Assembly (NCBI GenBank): GCA_029961685.1
Contig: JARWKL010000015.1
Location: 24,893,220-24,957,219, forward strand
DNA from: Aristolochia californica
Lineage: Eukaryota; Streptophyta; Magnoliopsida; Piperales; Aristolochiaceae
Reading direction: 5' to 3'
Length of the DNA: 64,000 nucleotides
A program made the translations under genes and the position numbers. The notes under the pieces are model-generated. The model ran no database searches. It saw only the letters and a program-made list of their open reading frames with translations, and had not been told where the DNA came from. Shown piece after piece: positions 1 to 12,475 of this stretch (within the stretch, counting starts at the first letter, position 1; the number at the start of each line of letters is the position of its first letter).

Positions 1-57
1 GAAAAAACAAAAACAAAAGTGGTATTCAAGATGAGTAGGAACAATTTAAAGCAAAAT

Positions 58-60
<3 letters not shown>

Positions 61-92
<32 letters not shown>
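61..92. repeat. (TC)16 microsatellite
   Basis: An uninterrupted run of 16 TC dinucleotides. It lies in a short minus-strand open frame, where it would read as an Arg-Glu repeat, but nothing else there looks like a known protein, so I treat it as simple sequence. The rest of 1-1010 holds no gene I can support. Confidence 0.9.
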
Positions 93-96
<4 letters not shown>

Positions 97-1010
97 GAAA
101 TCTGTCTGCTGAAGATGAAGGAAGAAATAGGAAACTGAAATTACCCAATTCCTCAAGGGAATAGATGCTTTCGTCTTTTACAATCAAGGGAAGATTCCCT
201 TCTTCTAATTGCCTGAAACTCACCAGCTCTGCCTGGTTTATTTTACAAGAGCTTCTATTAGAAGCCTTTATGGACCCAACAAACACTGCAGAAAAAGGGA
301 TTTATAAAAAAAACTCCAACGGTTAGGATCATCTGTTGTTCATGGCGTCCACTGCAAAAAGGGGGAGAAGCTTCCTGTTGATCTGCATTTTCATCTTTGC
401 TTATTAGTGTAAATGAGATTCCTCTAAAGCTTCACGTGCTGTTTATTTCTCCCCATTTAAATATCTTTCTAAAAGCTGATTCTTAACTCTTACACATTCC
501 AAGTTCTATTAATCATAATTGTTGCTCAGGTGGGGAATGTCTGGTTTAGCCAAATCTTTTCCACCCAACCTGGAGAAGACTTAACATAAGAAGACTTAAA
601 GAGTTATAAACATGGAAGGTTTTACAAGGGTTTAGGGTTAACTAGATCTTGATTATTCATTAATCAGTTTAAACAAGGTATTTCAGTACCCGATTACCCG
701 AAATTGAGGCAAATATCGATTTGATTTCTTCTTATTCGGAATCAGATGCCATTTGTAAAGTTGGATCTTTGTATTAACACTAAATCAGATATTTTATCCT
801 TTCTTTGTTTACTTTCTCTCTACTCAGGACCTTTATCATTCCCGTTAGGTTCCCATCTTGTCATTAACAATCTTGTGTTCGTACTAATCGGATCAAACGG
901 GTATTCGGATATTCAGAACCATATATAGATTTACCCTAATGCATTTTTGCCTTCTCAACCAGGTTTCATGTACCTTCAAGGTATCTCGTCTCTGGCAAGA
1001 TATACAAATA

Positions 1011-1382
1011 AGGGCCGGCACCCGGTCAGGTTTTACGAGGAACCCAACCTGATCTGAGCCCAAAAACCCGTGTTTGGTTTCTGATTTCACCTTGAGGGTC
1101 GAGGATGGGAAGGAAAAAAAATGACGGGTTTGGATCAAGGATGGGTTTTTATAAACCCAACCCGAACCAGAACAATAGACGAAATAAAGATATAAAAGAA
1201 GGTTGAGACGGGTGGAGTTTAAGTCGGATTTATGGGAATAGAGCATGGTTACTAAGACGGTGATTGAGTCTAGATTGGATTTGACAATTCAGATTTTTTG
1301 TAGGTTCAGGTTTTGGGATAAGAGATCAAGTTCAGATTTGGGTTTTGGTAAACCCAACCTCGATCTACCCCGTGCCCACCCT
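1011..1382. mobile_element. Putative hAT-type MITE
   Basis: About 370 bp bounded by imperfect inverted ends: the left end begins AGGGCCGGCACCCGG and the right end, reverse-complemented, begins AGGGTGGGCACGGGG. The interior is rich in AACCC/GGGTT motifs typical of plant hAT MITEs. The flanking 8-mers TACAAATA and TAGAGATG agree at 5 of 8 positions, which fits an eroded 8-bp target duplication. It has no coding capacity. Family placement is inference. Confidence 0.5.
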
Positions 1383-2050
1383 TAGAGATGACAAGGATGG
1401 ACATATAAGCTTTACATAGGATGGTATGCCCTATACATCCACCTTGGAGTCCTTATTGAGGACCCTTAGCTTGAGGGAAAATGGAAACTAAAAATAGGAT
1501 GGCATTTGTTGTAAATTTGTTGAAGAAAGTTAAGTGGGTGCAAATCAACACGTTTCATGGATGTGACAAGATGTGTTCCACGGTGAAGATGAGGGATTGT
1601 GCCAAGGGGTGGTGGTGTTAGCTTGGATTTCAAGCAAATTTGTGATTTGTCGAATAATTCTCTCTAGAAAGTTATTCCCTTTAGGTTAAGTTTGATCAGC
1701 TGGGCCCCCTCCCCCTGTTTTTTTTTTTTGTTTTTTCAAATGTTAAACTCTTTTGACTAGCTGAATGCATGCATGTGAGTCATGTACAATTCCATAGGGT
1801 GGTACTTGGCCTAAATTTTTCATGTGTTGCTTGTGCTAGTGTGGATAATGTGTAAATCATTGCTTTAAAAACTAAGACTTGAGTGAAGATTAAGATTTAA
1901 TTAGGTGAAATAAGCTTGATTAATTACAATTTGGTTTAATTTGTTCAGATTAGTTAAGAATTACAATTTGTCTAATTTATTTATTTGCAGGATCCAAAGG
2001 CTTTGCTCCTTTAACCACAGGAGGCTATTTGTGAGGATGGGGTACCTTCC

Positions 2051-2270
2051 TCCTCATGGAAGGGCTTGCTGGTGCCCCTCTCTCCCTCACAAGATGAATA
2101 GGTTGTCACCTTTGTGGCCTATAAGTCCTCTAGGTCCGACTGTTACAACTTATTGGTTTCTCCTCATAGAAGGGCTTGTAGGTGCCCCTCTCTCCCTCAC
2201 AAGATGAATAGGTTGTCCACCTTTGTGGCCTATAAGTCCTCTAGGTCCGACTGTTACAACTTATTGGTTT
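2051..2270. repeat. Tandem duplication, ~110-bp unit
   Basis: Two adjacent copies (2051-2160 and 2161-2270) are almost identical, differing by a few substitutions and single-base indels. Both contain GGGCTTG, a CCCTCTCTCCCTCACAAG stretch and a shared GTTACAACTTATTGGTTT end. I see no gene here. Confidence 0.9.
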
Positions 2271-4797
2271 GTGGTTTTGGGTTGTACCCATTATACCTAG
2301 GGTTTGTTTGGAACCCCATAAAAAAATGAGAATTTAATCATTATTATTTAAAAAAGTATTTAATAAAAAAAATTATTATTATTACGTTTTTATTAACTAT
2401 TTTTTGAATAATAATGGTCAAATTCTCGTTTCCTTTTCTTTTCCATGGGTTCAAACGAGAACTACTATGAACTATTGTTCCAAAATGCATAAAAAATTGG
2501 CTAGCCCATTAGCCCCTATCTTCTCCTGTTAAATTTATTATTAGTAGTTGTATTGTCTATAAATTTATTGATTAAAAATTATAATATATGACAGAAATTT
2601 CATTTAAAAATTAATCATAAATAGATTAGAAGGGTTTAAAAGTAATTTCACTAGTTTTCAGGGTGTAAATGGACTTCTTATGAGAAGTAGATTTCTTGCA
2701 ACCTAAGTCTAATCTCGATAACCAAAAGTCAGAGTGGCGTCAACGGGCGTTATCCTCAGCTTCAGACGCCGGAAAACGGAGGACTCCATTTTCCTGTAAT
2801 CCCTCTTTCGCTTTGTTTTGATAGACCGTTGGATTACGTATCGTACGCATTATGAAAGGCATCTATTTTGTTCAGTCAGTGCAACGCGAGTCCAGTGAAT
2901 TGGTGTTCCACCACGGCGACACCTCATTTTTTCTTCGATACCGCTGCGACCAGCCACGGTTTTTTAAATGTCGGAAAGAGATGCTCCGGTAACCAAGGGA
3001 GCTCCCCTGCTCAACCTCCATTGTTTTTTCTCACTGCATTACGGTAAACAGAGAAATCAGCAGCTCCGTGGTTCGTCCTATCCCATTTTTTGTGCGAGTT
3101 TGGCTTCTGAGTATGTTATCAGATCCTTTTGTGCGAAATTGCTATTTTTCTCTGTTTCTTTTTTAATTTTTCAGCCGAAATTATGGTAAGTAGTTGAAAA
3201 GTATCAGGCTTGCTTTGTGGGTTTCTTTGATAGTGAAGTATTGTAGGCTTTACGGTGTATATGATGAGCTTGGGTTTTCTTTTTTGTGATGATTGTTTCC
3301 GGAGAGCTGAGTGTTCGTTGGAATGTCTGTGTTCTTCCTGCATGTACCTGGCATTGTTGTTTATTATGCTGAGGTTTCGATGCTGCTTCTTGCGAAATGG
3401 AATGCTTTAGCTTGAGTGCGGAGAGGCTTGGTTTGGATCTAGCTTCTGGATTGGATTTTGCCATCTGTTTGGAGTTTTGATTGTTGAAATCTAGCTGGAC
3501 TCGTTTATGGGAAACTTATGATTTTAAATCCGTAGGAAGGTGGAAGTTGATTAACTGAAAGGATTGTTTCTTCAATTATTTTGTTTGAGAGTCCATGCTA
3601 TGGTTTTCTTCTGGAGTCGAAGTTGGGGTGCTAAAAAAATTCTTATTTTGCAGCTTCCTCCTATTATTATTCTCTCTCTCTGTAGTGTGCTTAGAATGGG
3701 GAGCACTGGTAGAGGTGTTCACAAGCCTAACATATACTCGCCTAGTTATATGCCTTTAGTTAAACTATGCTCTGGATTTAAGTGAATAGCCATCATTTTA
3801 GAATGTCTGTAGAAAATGTTTTAGACAAGGAACGTCGTGCCTATACCCAAATGAGTCCATACACAACAATTAATTATAGGAAAGAGAAATACTAAGCAGA
3901 AACCTAATTGAAATTCCTCTACCGGTGCCTTCACTGCACAGCATGCAGAAGTTGGGTGACTTCTTTACTCTGTTTCCAGAGTTACTTCTGTTTTTGTAGG
4001 ACAAAACTGCGACATCTTGAGCTTTGACTGTGATCAAGATTCAAGAGAGTATCTTCCTCGACTGCCTGTATCCAGTTTTGTTTCGCCATGGAACTACCTC
4101 ATGCATTATTGGGCATCACAACTCTGATGACCTTGATACCTTATGTCATGTGATCCTTGTATAGTTGGAGTTGTTAGGCTTTATTTCTTTCAGACTTGAA
4201 GGTTCTTGTACTTTTATGAAGCAATTGTGGAGCTTTGCAACTATATGTTTGTGAGGAAGTGAAAGGTTTTATTATTTTAAAAGCATGGATCACTATACAA
4301 GCATGACTCTATTATAAGTAAAAATCACTCTCGAGTACATGGTACATGGATCCTCATTAGGAATTTGTACAGTGCAGGAATAGGAACTATTTCATATAAG
4401 AAAATGCTTTGGCATTGTTAATTGCATCCTGCTTTCATTTTCTCAAGGGCTCCATCAATTTTGTACGGGGTCTAATGTTAGCAAAGTTCCTTTATGTATG
4501 TTAGATTTTCCATTTATGCGTATACCTTCTAGAAAACAAAATGATAGCCTGTTGAGCTGTTTGGTGAAATTGAGTTTCAATTTTAAAATTTTGATCTGTG
4601 GGTAATGCAGATTTACTTGGCTTCAACATCTGATGGGCTGGTAACGGCTCATGACCTTATCTGAGCACTGGCTATGATCAGGTGAAGATTGTCTTTTTGT
4701 TTGGGATTTCCTCCTAAGAGTTACATATACTCTGTTATTTGCACATTACTAAAGTACTGGATTGCCAAGAAGTAGCAATACGATTGTTCCACTACAA
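2271..4797 (+). other. Upstream and 5' leader region of the HAD hydrolase gene
   Basis: The left part is AT-rich. From about 2700 the base composition becomes more balanced. The start codon of the downstream gene is far away, so an intron-containing 5' UTR is likely somewhere in 2900-4790, but transcript ends cannot be placed from sequence. Short open frames here resemble no protein I know. Confidence 0.35.
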
Positions 4798-6139
4798 ATG
4801 TCACTTCTATCAAAGTTGCGTTGCATCACTGTTGATGTCACCGGCACCCTCATAGCATACAAAGGAGAACTTGGAGACTACTATTGCATGGCAGCTAAAT
4901 CGGTAGGACTGCCATGTCCAGACTACAATCGTATGCATGAAGGCTTCAAAAGTGCATACACTGAAATGGCTAAAAAGTATCCTTGTTTTGGCCATGCCGA
5001 GAAAATGCCCAACATCAAGTGGTGGAAAATGTGCGTGAAAGACTCTTTCATTCGGGTAATAATGACCATATATTGCTGTGGTCCATGAACCCAAGTCTTT
5101 TCTGCTTGTTGGTTTTCCATTGTGTTAAAGACTGTAGGAAGTTAAATCAGTCCAGAATGTCTTGATAGTTATCAAGCTTCTGCTGAACCTGTCGGGCCAC
5201 ACTTGCTTGATTGAGCTATACCAGTTATGTACAACTCTAATGGTTTTCTTATGTACTATTCATTTCTTACGTTTGCTGCAGGCTGGCTATGATTATGATG
5301 AAGAAACATTTGAGAAGGTATTCAGGCGTATATTCTCGACTTTCGGCTCTTCAGCTCCATATACCATTTTCCCAGATTCACAGCCATTTTTGAGATGGGT
5401 GCGCAGAAAGGGCCTCAAAGTTGGAATTGTCAGCAATGCAGAGTACCGCTATCAAGATGTCATTCTTCCTGCTTTGGGACTGAATCAGGTATACCATTGG
5501 GCCGTTTGTCTGCTCCTAAATTTATTTTTCTGCAAACGTGAACAATTTTTGATCTGTCTGTTCAATGAAAGTGTGCAAGACTGGTAATTAGTATGGAGGA
5601 TTTGCACACACATCACAAAAAACTTTGCTCTGATAGAAGAATGCTAACGATCTGTGCAATCAAATTATTCAAGAAAATCAGCTTTTTAAATTGGTTGCTT
5701 GTGATGGTGCTTTTATTCGAATTATTTGCACATTATTGCTCGATTTTTATTTTTTTTATTTTTTTTATTTTTTTGGCAGAGAGCATATCTGTGTCCAATT
5801 AGAGTTTACTTTCACTATTTTTTCGTAATGCAGGGATCTGAATGGGACTTTGGGGTGTTCTCTGGACTTGAAGGTGTAGAAAAGCCAAACCCAAGAATAT
5901 ATGAGATTGCACTGGAAAAGGCAGGAAATATAGCACCAGAAGAAACACTTCACATAGGAGACAGCATGCGCCAAGACTACATTCCTGCTAGAAAAGTGGG
6001 CATGCATGCCTTGCTGTTAGACAGATTCAAGACGCCTGACGCTGAGAACTGGCAGAAATCCGGTGCCATTGTCCTCCCTGATCTTGTAGCTGCAGAGGCC
6101 TGGCTTACCAGAGAGGAAGAAGAAGTCATTGAAAAGTAA
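4798..6139 (+). CDS. HAD-superfamily hydrolase, HDHD3-like
   Basis: Three coding exons, 4798-5055, 5282-5488 and 5834-6139, join in frame to a 256-aa protein; all introns are GT-AG and phase 0. The ATG at 4798 is the first that leads directly into HAD motif I. Visible motifs: motif I VDVTGTL (nucleophile Asp13), motif II GIVSNAE (Ser137), motif III Lys172 in VEKPNP, and motif IV HIGDSMRQDY (Asp198, Asp203). Length and order fit plant HDHD3-type HAD hydrolases, whose substrate is generally unknown. Residue 15 is Thr where HAD phosphatases have the general-acid Asp, so ordinary phosphatase activity should not be assumed. There is no obvious targeting peptide. Function is family-level only. Confidence 0.9.
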
Positions 6140-7329
6140 CATTAATATCTTTCAAAGTATAGAAGGAAAAGAATATAGTAGCCTCTTGCTGTTTTATAGA
6201 ATACATGTTTCATTCAAATACACAATATTATATATGGCTCAAGAATGATCTTATACTTCAGGTGTACCATACTTAGATATCTGAGAGGGTAATCCGCACT
6301 TAAAAGAGTGAGGAACCTTAAAACTTTGCCATGTTGCTTGGGAGCAAACTTCAATTCCCAATTAACCATAGTATTAAATGTGACCCATTGAGTTGATTTT
6401 GGAGGCACTCAGCCTTGTCCCTTTCTGCCCTCACCGAAGTTTCAGGAAAATTTATGACTGATTGAACTACATTTGATTTGTGTGAATTAGATATGGATCA
6501 TATGAGCTTTTAAGAGATCCAATATCAATACAGGTTAAAGGTTATTTTATTCCTTAATTAAATGAAATTTATTAATTTTTTTCCATCGATGAGGTTTTAA
6601 TCCAAGATTTCATACTAGCTTTTTGCTTAAAAGAAAAAAAAATGATAAAAACGAAATTAGAAAACAGAAGGTGAGAACAATTTATCATGTTCCAAAGAGG
6701 AAGTGAAGATGGAGAGAGAGCTGGTTACTTTTGGAGGAGGAATATGAAATTCTCGTTAATGGTTTCACTGAGATGATCATAATGATAACAGAGTAAGTAT
6801 CATCGGTTGAACATATGCTTCTCTCTCGTCATGGAGTTTGGATCCACCCCATTCAATTTCTTCCTACACTCTACAGTAACTGCGTTATTGCTCACGCTGG
6901 AGATCATCTCTGCCCTCTCATAAACGAAGAGTGCTGAATTTTACAGTAACTGACGTTTACACTAAAGTGATTGGGTGAGCTGGGTATAAAACTCTTAAAG
7001 GAAAGAATAGAGGAAGGTTACAAAATTGGAGAATTTTACGAAATGAAGACAGCTCAGTTACTCCATGGAAAATATGCATGGAGTTTGAAGGATACACAGC
7101 GTAAAGTCGGCACCTATTTGAGAAAGTAACTGATGATATTTTGTTTAATACTTTGCAGTTCAAACTATTATTTTTTGCTATTTTGTGCTAGAAATGGCTC
7201 GCAGTTTGTCATTATGTTTTTGGATTTGTCTTTGTTGTTTGGATTTTTATTTTTATTTATATTTTTATTTGTATTTTATGTTTTGTAAAAGTAGGAATGT
7301 CAACTTTTTCTGGTCATTTAACATCTATT
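6140..7329. other. Intergenic, 3' flank of HAD gene
   Basis: About the first 250 bp probably include the 3' UTR. The rest is AT-rich with no supported open frame, RNA gene or repeat end. Confidence 0.5.
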
Positions 7330-9835
7330 AGCTAATACTAGTTTTAGTGTGGCCATAGATCATTACTCAACTCCACTAGAGTTTTGTCTATTTCAAACTA
7401 CTAATACATTGGAAGAGATCCTAGATGAAGGTATAAAAAATGAGGAAGAATGTGACTCTATCCAGAGCACAAAAGATAGATAAAAAAACAAAAAGTTTCA
7501 TATTTGGTTGGACTTCAAAGAAATCTCACTTCTAAATAATACAGAAAATGCTCAAAGTATTCATTGTAAATCATATCTGAGTTATAATAGTAATAGAGTG
7601 ACCTCACATATGAGTCGGTATTTGAATCACTGTCCTAGTAGAAAAGTGACAATAAGAAAGTAAAAAATCATAAACTTTCAACCAGTGGGGTCAAATATTG
7701 ATCATAGTTCAACTGACCTTCATTTTGTGAAATTTGAAGGGAAATATAATCAAAGCCCGTTCATGATAGTAGAAGATGAGGAATTTAATTTTTTTAATGA
7801 AAATAGCAGACGTGAATTCTGGAAAAATATCTTATAAAACCATTAAGAAGGAGTTTGTGGAGGTGTATGAGGCAGAAAAAAAAATTGAAAACTTTATTAA
7901 AATATATTAACAAGATTAGTCTTACCACGGATATTTGGAAGTCTAAAAATAAAAAAATTGAATACATAGTTGTTATTGGGCATTTCGTGGATAGTATTTG
8001 GAAGTTACAAAAACGAATCTTGAGTTTGTGCATGTTAGTTCTCCTCATCATGGTGTTGACATAGCATAGGCTATTTATAAGTGTTTGAAAGATTTAAAAT
8101 TATAAATAAAATATTTAGTATCTCAATTTATAATGGTGTGTATAATAATGTTTGTTTGAGAGTTTTGAAAGATGATTTTATTAAGAAATATAAAATTATT
8201 TTTTGGTCAAAAATTGTTTCATGTGTGTTGTTGTACTCATATTCTAAATTTATTAGTCCAAAATGATTTTAGTGAGATTAAGGATATTATTGAGAATGTG
8301 AGTGAGAGTATCAAATTCATTAATCAATCTAAGGCAAGACTTCACATTTTTTTTCAAAAATTATGCAGTAACTACGATTAGGTGCAAAAAGGTTAATGAG
8401 TGATTGACCAACTCGGTGGAACTCTACTTTATGACATGTCTTGTGTATTGAAACTCAAATACACTTTTTAGACTTTGAGATAGAGAAACATCTTATGATT
8501 GTTTGCCAAGTCTTGATAAATGGGAAAAAGTTGACATAGTATATTCTGGAAATTTTTAATACAATCACTATTATCATTTCTAAGACTGACCATCATACTT
8601 CTAATTTGTACCTTGGTGGGATAAATAGAGTAAAAGAAGTTTTAAATCTTTAACATTTTCAGTAGGATAATGGTTAGTAAAATGAAAGGAAATTTTGATA
8701 ACTATTAGGGTGAATGCAACTTGTTGATGATTGTTGCTTCTATTTTGGATCCAAGGGTTAAATTAAGATTGATTAAAAATATATTTTTCAAATATATATT
8801 TTGAGGTGGAAGCTAGAATCAAAATAAACTTAGTTTGTCAAACCTTATTTGAGATTTAGGATGAATATGTAGTCATATGTAGTGTGAGACTTTATAATGA
8901 AGAGACAATTTTGAGTATTAGATCTTTATTTGTTTCTACAAGTTGTAAAAAGTTAATGATTTATGTGAAACAAGTGGAAGTAGTAAATTCACCAAAGTCA
9001 AAATTGAATAATTATCGTGCAGATCAAGGTGTGCATATTTTTTAAGAAACTTTACAATGTGATTTTATTGTTTTAAAATGGTAAAAAGTGAATAACTTGA
9101 AATTTTGGATATTGTCTAAGATAGTAAAGTAATAGACACATATCATTCTTCCTTGGCATCATTTTATGGATAAAGCTTTGATTTATAGAGAGGATTGGAT
9201 TTGGGTTCTTTATTGTGTCAAGAAAAATCAAAAGGTGAACTAATAATGAATAATTATTCATTATGATATTTTTCTTGTAAATATTTTAATTTTATTTATT
9301 AATTTTTTGTTTGATGATTGTAGCCTGATGAGAAACCTATGGAGTTAATGTTATCCCGTTACATGACTTTTAAAATTTTTCTCATCTTATAAATTTTAAT
9401 ATTTTTCATTACATGAAGTAATTAGTAGTGGAAGAGTATTTTTTATATTAGACAATAATCGGTTATGTTCTTTTGTTTTTGTCTTAGGTAAATATTTTGT
9501 TCATGCCTTTGAGGAACTGTTATTTGATTTAATATTTTATGTTTGATTATTAATAGTATTTATATACAATTTTATGCAAAGTTTATGCATAATCTTATGC
9601 ACAATTTTGTCTAAAGTTTGTACAACTTATATGATATGGTATTTTAAGTACAGTTTTAAGTATAGGTTGGACATTGAACCTAGCTCGAGCTCAAGTTTAA
9701 ACTCAGTTAAAAATTTTGAACTCGAGCTTGAGTCCAATTTATAGTCGAGAATGAGTTCAAACTCAGTCCAAATTCAAATCAAGCTAAGTTTAAACCTGTT
9801 TAGGTTTGAGCTTGGCTCGACTCGTGCCACCCCTA
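7330..9835 (+). mobile_element. Decayed hAT transposon, copy A
   Basis: The plus strand carries pieces of a BED zinc-finger/hAT transposase broken by stops and frameshifts. There is a BED-like stretch (about 7500-7670: Cys, SHMSRYLNHC, then SRKVTIRK) and the conserved TTDIWKS...HFVDS.WKLQKR region (7918-8015). A late piece (9055-9230) matches the start and end of the hAT dimerisation region but lacks its middle. The right end, 9660-9835, is rich in CTCGAG motifs and closes with GGCTCGACTCGTGCCACCCC, a hAT-like end. A left inverted repeat was not found. It shares long stretches with 50370-51925, from about 7330 onward. Confidence 0.8.
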
Positions 9836-10214
9836 CTTACCCTCCATACTCATTGATTCCTGAATTTCCTGAAATTTTCACAAATTTTTGGTCGGTCGAG
9901 GCTCGTTTTGCCCATTTAGCTGGATTTACACCAGGAAGGTTGTTTCAGCTACAGGTAACAAGATAAGACCAACAGACTGTTGATAATCCAATCCTCACTT
10001 AAATAAATTCAAACGAGGATGTTTCGATTCTCCGAACCTTTCCATAGTTCCTCTGAATCTTATCCTAACAAAAATCTCAACAGTTAATCCCCGGAAAAGC
10101 TGTTGCCGCCCCATTCAAATAGAACCCCAGTTGCTGATTCGTCTCCAAACATCCAATTTTAACACCACCCAGTAGGTTTCTCTTTGAGCCACAGTACTGG
10201 TTCAGATAGGAAAA
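9836..10214 (+). promoter_or_regulatory. Upstream region of first QRT3-like gene
   Basis: Short non-coding interval between the hAT right end and the QRT3-like start codon. The promoter must lie here or inside the transposon end, but no TATA box is convincing. Confidence 0.3.
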
Positions 10215-11962
10215 ATGAAAGTTGTTTCATGCTTTCTGCTAGCAATCGTGCTGGCAACATCCCATTTTGCAGTCTCCACTCCCCTTCCTCGTCGATCTGT
10301 GAAAGAGCATCGTAGGTTGTTTGAAGAGAGATCTGCAGGTCGAGACATCAGCTGGATCAAGAAGGTGACTGAAAATTTTATCCTAGTTTGTTTAATTCCT
10401 GGTTCTGGTTATCTGTTTTATGAGCTGCGTTAACAGAGTTTTCTTCTTCCTCTTCCTCTTCTTCTTTCTTCATGTTGTTGTTGATAGAATGGAAGAATTT
10501 TCTACCCAGTGGGCTATGGTGCAGACCCAAGTGGTAAGTTAGATAGCAGCGACGCCATTATCGGTGCTGTAAATGATGCATATAAGGCCAGAAGTGAGAT
10601 CACTATGTTGCCAGGGATTAGTGATCTGGGTGGTGTTGTAATCGAATTACAAGGAGGACAATATAAGCTCAGCAAACCCATCAGGTTTCCTCCCAATGCT
10701 GGAAACATTGTGGTAATCTTTCTTTCTTTCTTTCTTCCTTCTTCATTCTGCAACTTGAAAAATCTCTTCAATCAGTATCTGAAAAAAAAAAAAAAAATCG
10801 CAAGAGTTTCATTAATCAAGCATCAGTCTGCACTACTCGATTTCCCATGGATTCAAGAACAGTTCATTTTCAGGTTCGTGGGGGAACTCTGCGAGCCTCA
10901 GAAGATTTCCCGACGGATAGGTTTCTCATCGAGCTCTGGGCGCCCAGCTCCAAACCTGTTGAGACAGTTGACCATGTCCACGCCACAGATGCCGGGAAAA
11001 CCATCCCAGATCCTCTGCTGTACCACTACGAGGACATCACCTTCCAAGACATCCTCTTCGACGCCGGATACCGCGGCGGCGGTCTTTTCGTTATTGACGC
11101 TGTCCGCATCCGCATTGACAACTGCTTCGTCATCCACTTCGGAACAACGGGAATCCTGGTTGAGAAGGGTCACGAGACCTTCATCAGCAACTCCTTCTTG
11201 GGACAGCACATTACCGCCGGCGGGGACCCTCACGAGCGCAACTTCTCCGGCGTAGCCATCGACCTCGCCAGCAATGACAACGTGATCACAGATGTCGCCA
11301 TCTTCTCCGCAGCCACGGGAGTGATCCTTAGCGGGCAGGCCAACATGTTGACCGGTGTCCACTGCTACAACAAGGCCACCTTCTTCGGCGGCGTCGGAGT
11401 GCTAATAAAACTGGCCGGATTGGGTCAGACGAGGATCTCCAACAGCTACATGGACTGGACAGGGATCGTGATGGAGGACCCAGTTCAGGTTCACGTCGCG
11501 GACGCATTTTTCCTGGGGAACGCTTACATCCTCCTGAAATCCATTAAAGGACAGATCTCGGGACTGAACATCGTCGACAACATGTTCACTGGAGATGGGA
11601 GTGGTGTTCCCATCATCCAGCTTGATGAATCCAACGGACCCTTTACAAATATCGACCAGGTGGTGATCGATAGAAACAATGTGGGAGGAATGCAGCTTAA
11701 ATCGACTGTGGTTAGGAAATCCGTGGCAGCCAATGGATCGAAATGGGTGGCCAATTTCTCGTCGGAACTGGTCTTCCCTAACCGGATCAACCATGTGCAG
11801 TACTCTTTGTACGAGAGAGGTCAGCAGAGACTACTTCCAGAGTACGCAGTGACCAAGGTGAGCAATAACACAGTAACAGTAGAGAGCCGGAAGGAAGTAG
11901 ATGGGGTAGTTTCAGTGGTGGTGGATCAAAACCTCATGTTGGGAGAGACTATGTTGATGTGA
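10215..11962 (+). CDS. QRT3-like polygalacturonase / pectin lyase-fold protein 1
   Basis: Three exons, 10215-10364, 10488-10712 and 10874-11962, all phase 0 with GT-AG introns, give 487 aa. Residues 1-21 form a signal peptide (hydrophobic LLAIVLA core), so secretion to the wall is expected. Exon 2 carries the pectate-lyase-3 type start VGYGADPSG and exon 3 the family block GHETFISNSFLGQHITAGGD, followed by right-handed beta-helix-like repeats. Length and exon layout fit the plant QUARTET3 family, which degrades pectin in the pollen mother cell wall; this paralogue need not act in pollen. A paralogue on the opposite strand lies 4.5 kb downstream. Confidence 0.9.
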
Positions 11963-12475
11963 ACTGCCATTTCTTCCATTACTACTTTCGACGACTGCCA
12001 CGTTTAGTTAGTTTGAATTACCATTTTCTTTATGAATTACCACTTTAATGTAATTTCTTAATTTCTTTAATTCTCACATATATGTCTTTTATGCTTTAAA
12101 TTAATCGGAATTTTTATTGTAATTTCTTAATCTTAGGAAAAAAGAGAAAGAAAAAAAAAACTTTCCCACACGGTTCATTGAACTTGGACAAGAAGGAAAT
12201 ATCTTGACTCAGTTATGTCAACTGGAATCGGGACAGGTGAGCCAGTCCTTCCGACTACTCCATCTCAACCCATCCGACCTGGAAATTTGAGAGACCACAT
12301 GGCCAATACCCAACGAATTCGCCTGCCTCGAAAAACCAAGCCAACTCACCCGAGTGGCGACTCGACTCGGCGAGACGCGAACCGCCGAGCAACGGAGCAG
12401 GTCCATAGACCCCCCCAATTTTTTTTTCTGAAATCCCTTTCGACCATGGAAATCTGAAACTGGGCACAGCTCCAA
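11963..12475. other. Intergenic between QRT3-like 1 and DUF2358 gene
   Basis: Contains the presumed 3' UTR of the QRT3-like gene, then from about 12150 the probable promoter and leader of the next gene. Frames on both strands at 12215-12520 have no family resemblance. Confidence 0.4.

Noticed and set aside
26..286. Minus-strand open frame ending in an Arg-Glu repeat
   Set aside because: The C-terminal half is a translated TC microsatellite and the remainder resembles no protein family I know; splice context is absent.
3119..3785. Several short frames between 3.1 and 3.8 kb
   Set aside because: No recognisable domain; probably 5' UTR or intron of the HAD gene.
4762..4797. An upstream extension of the HAD protein start
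   Set aside because: It would begin at TTG, not ATG; the ATG at 4798 begins the conserved protein.
10898..11362. Long minus-strand frame opposite QRT3-like exon 3
   Set aside because: Shadow of a GC-rich coding exon; the plus strand has clear family motifs and splice sites.
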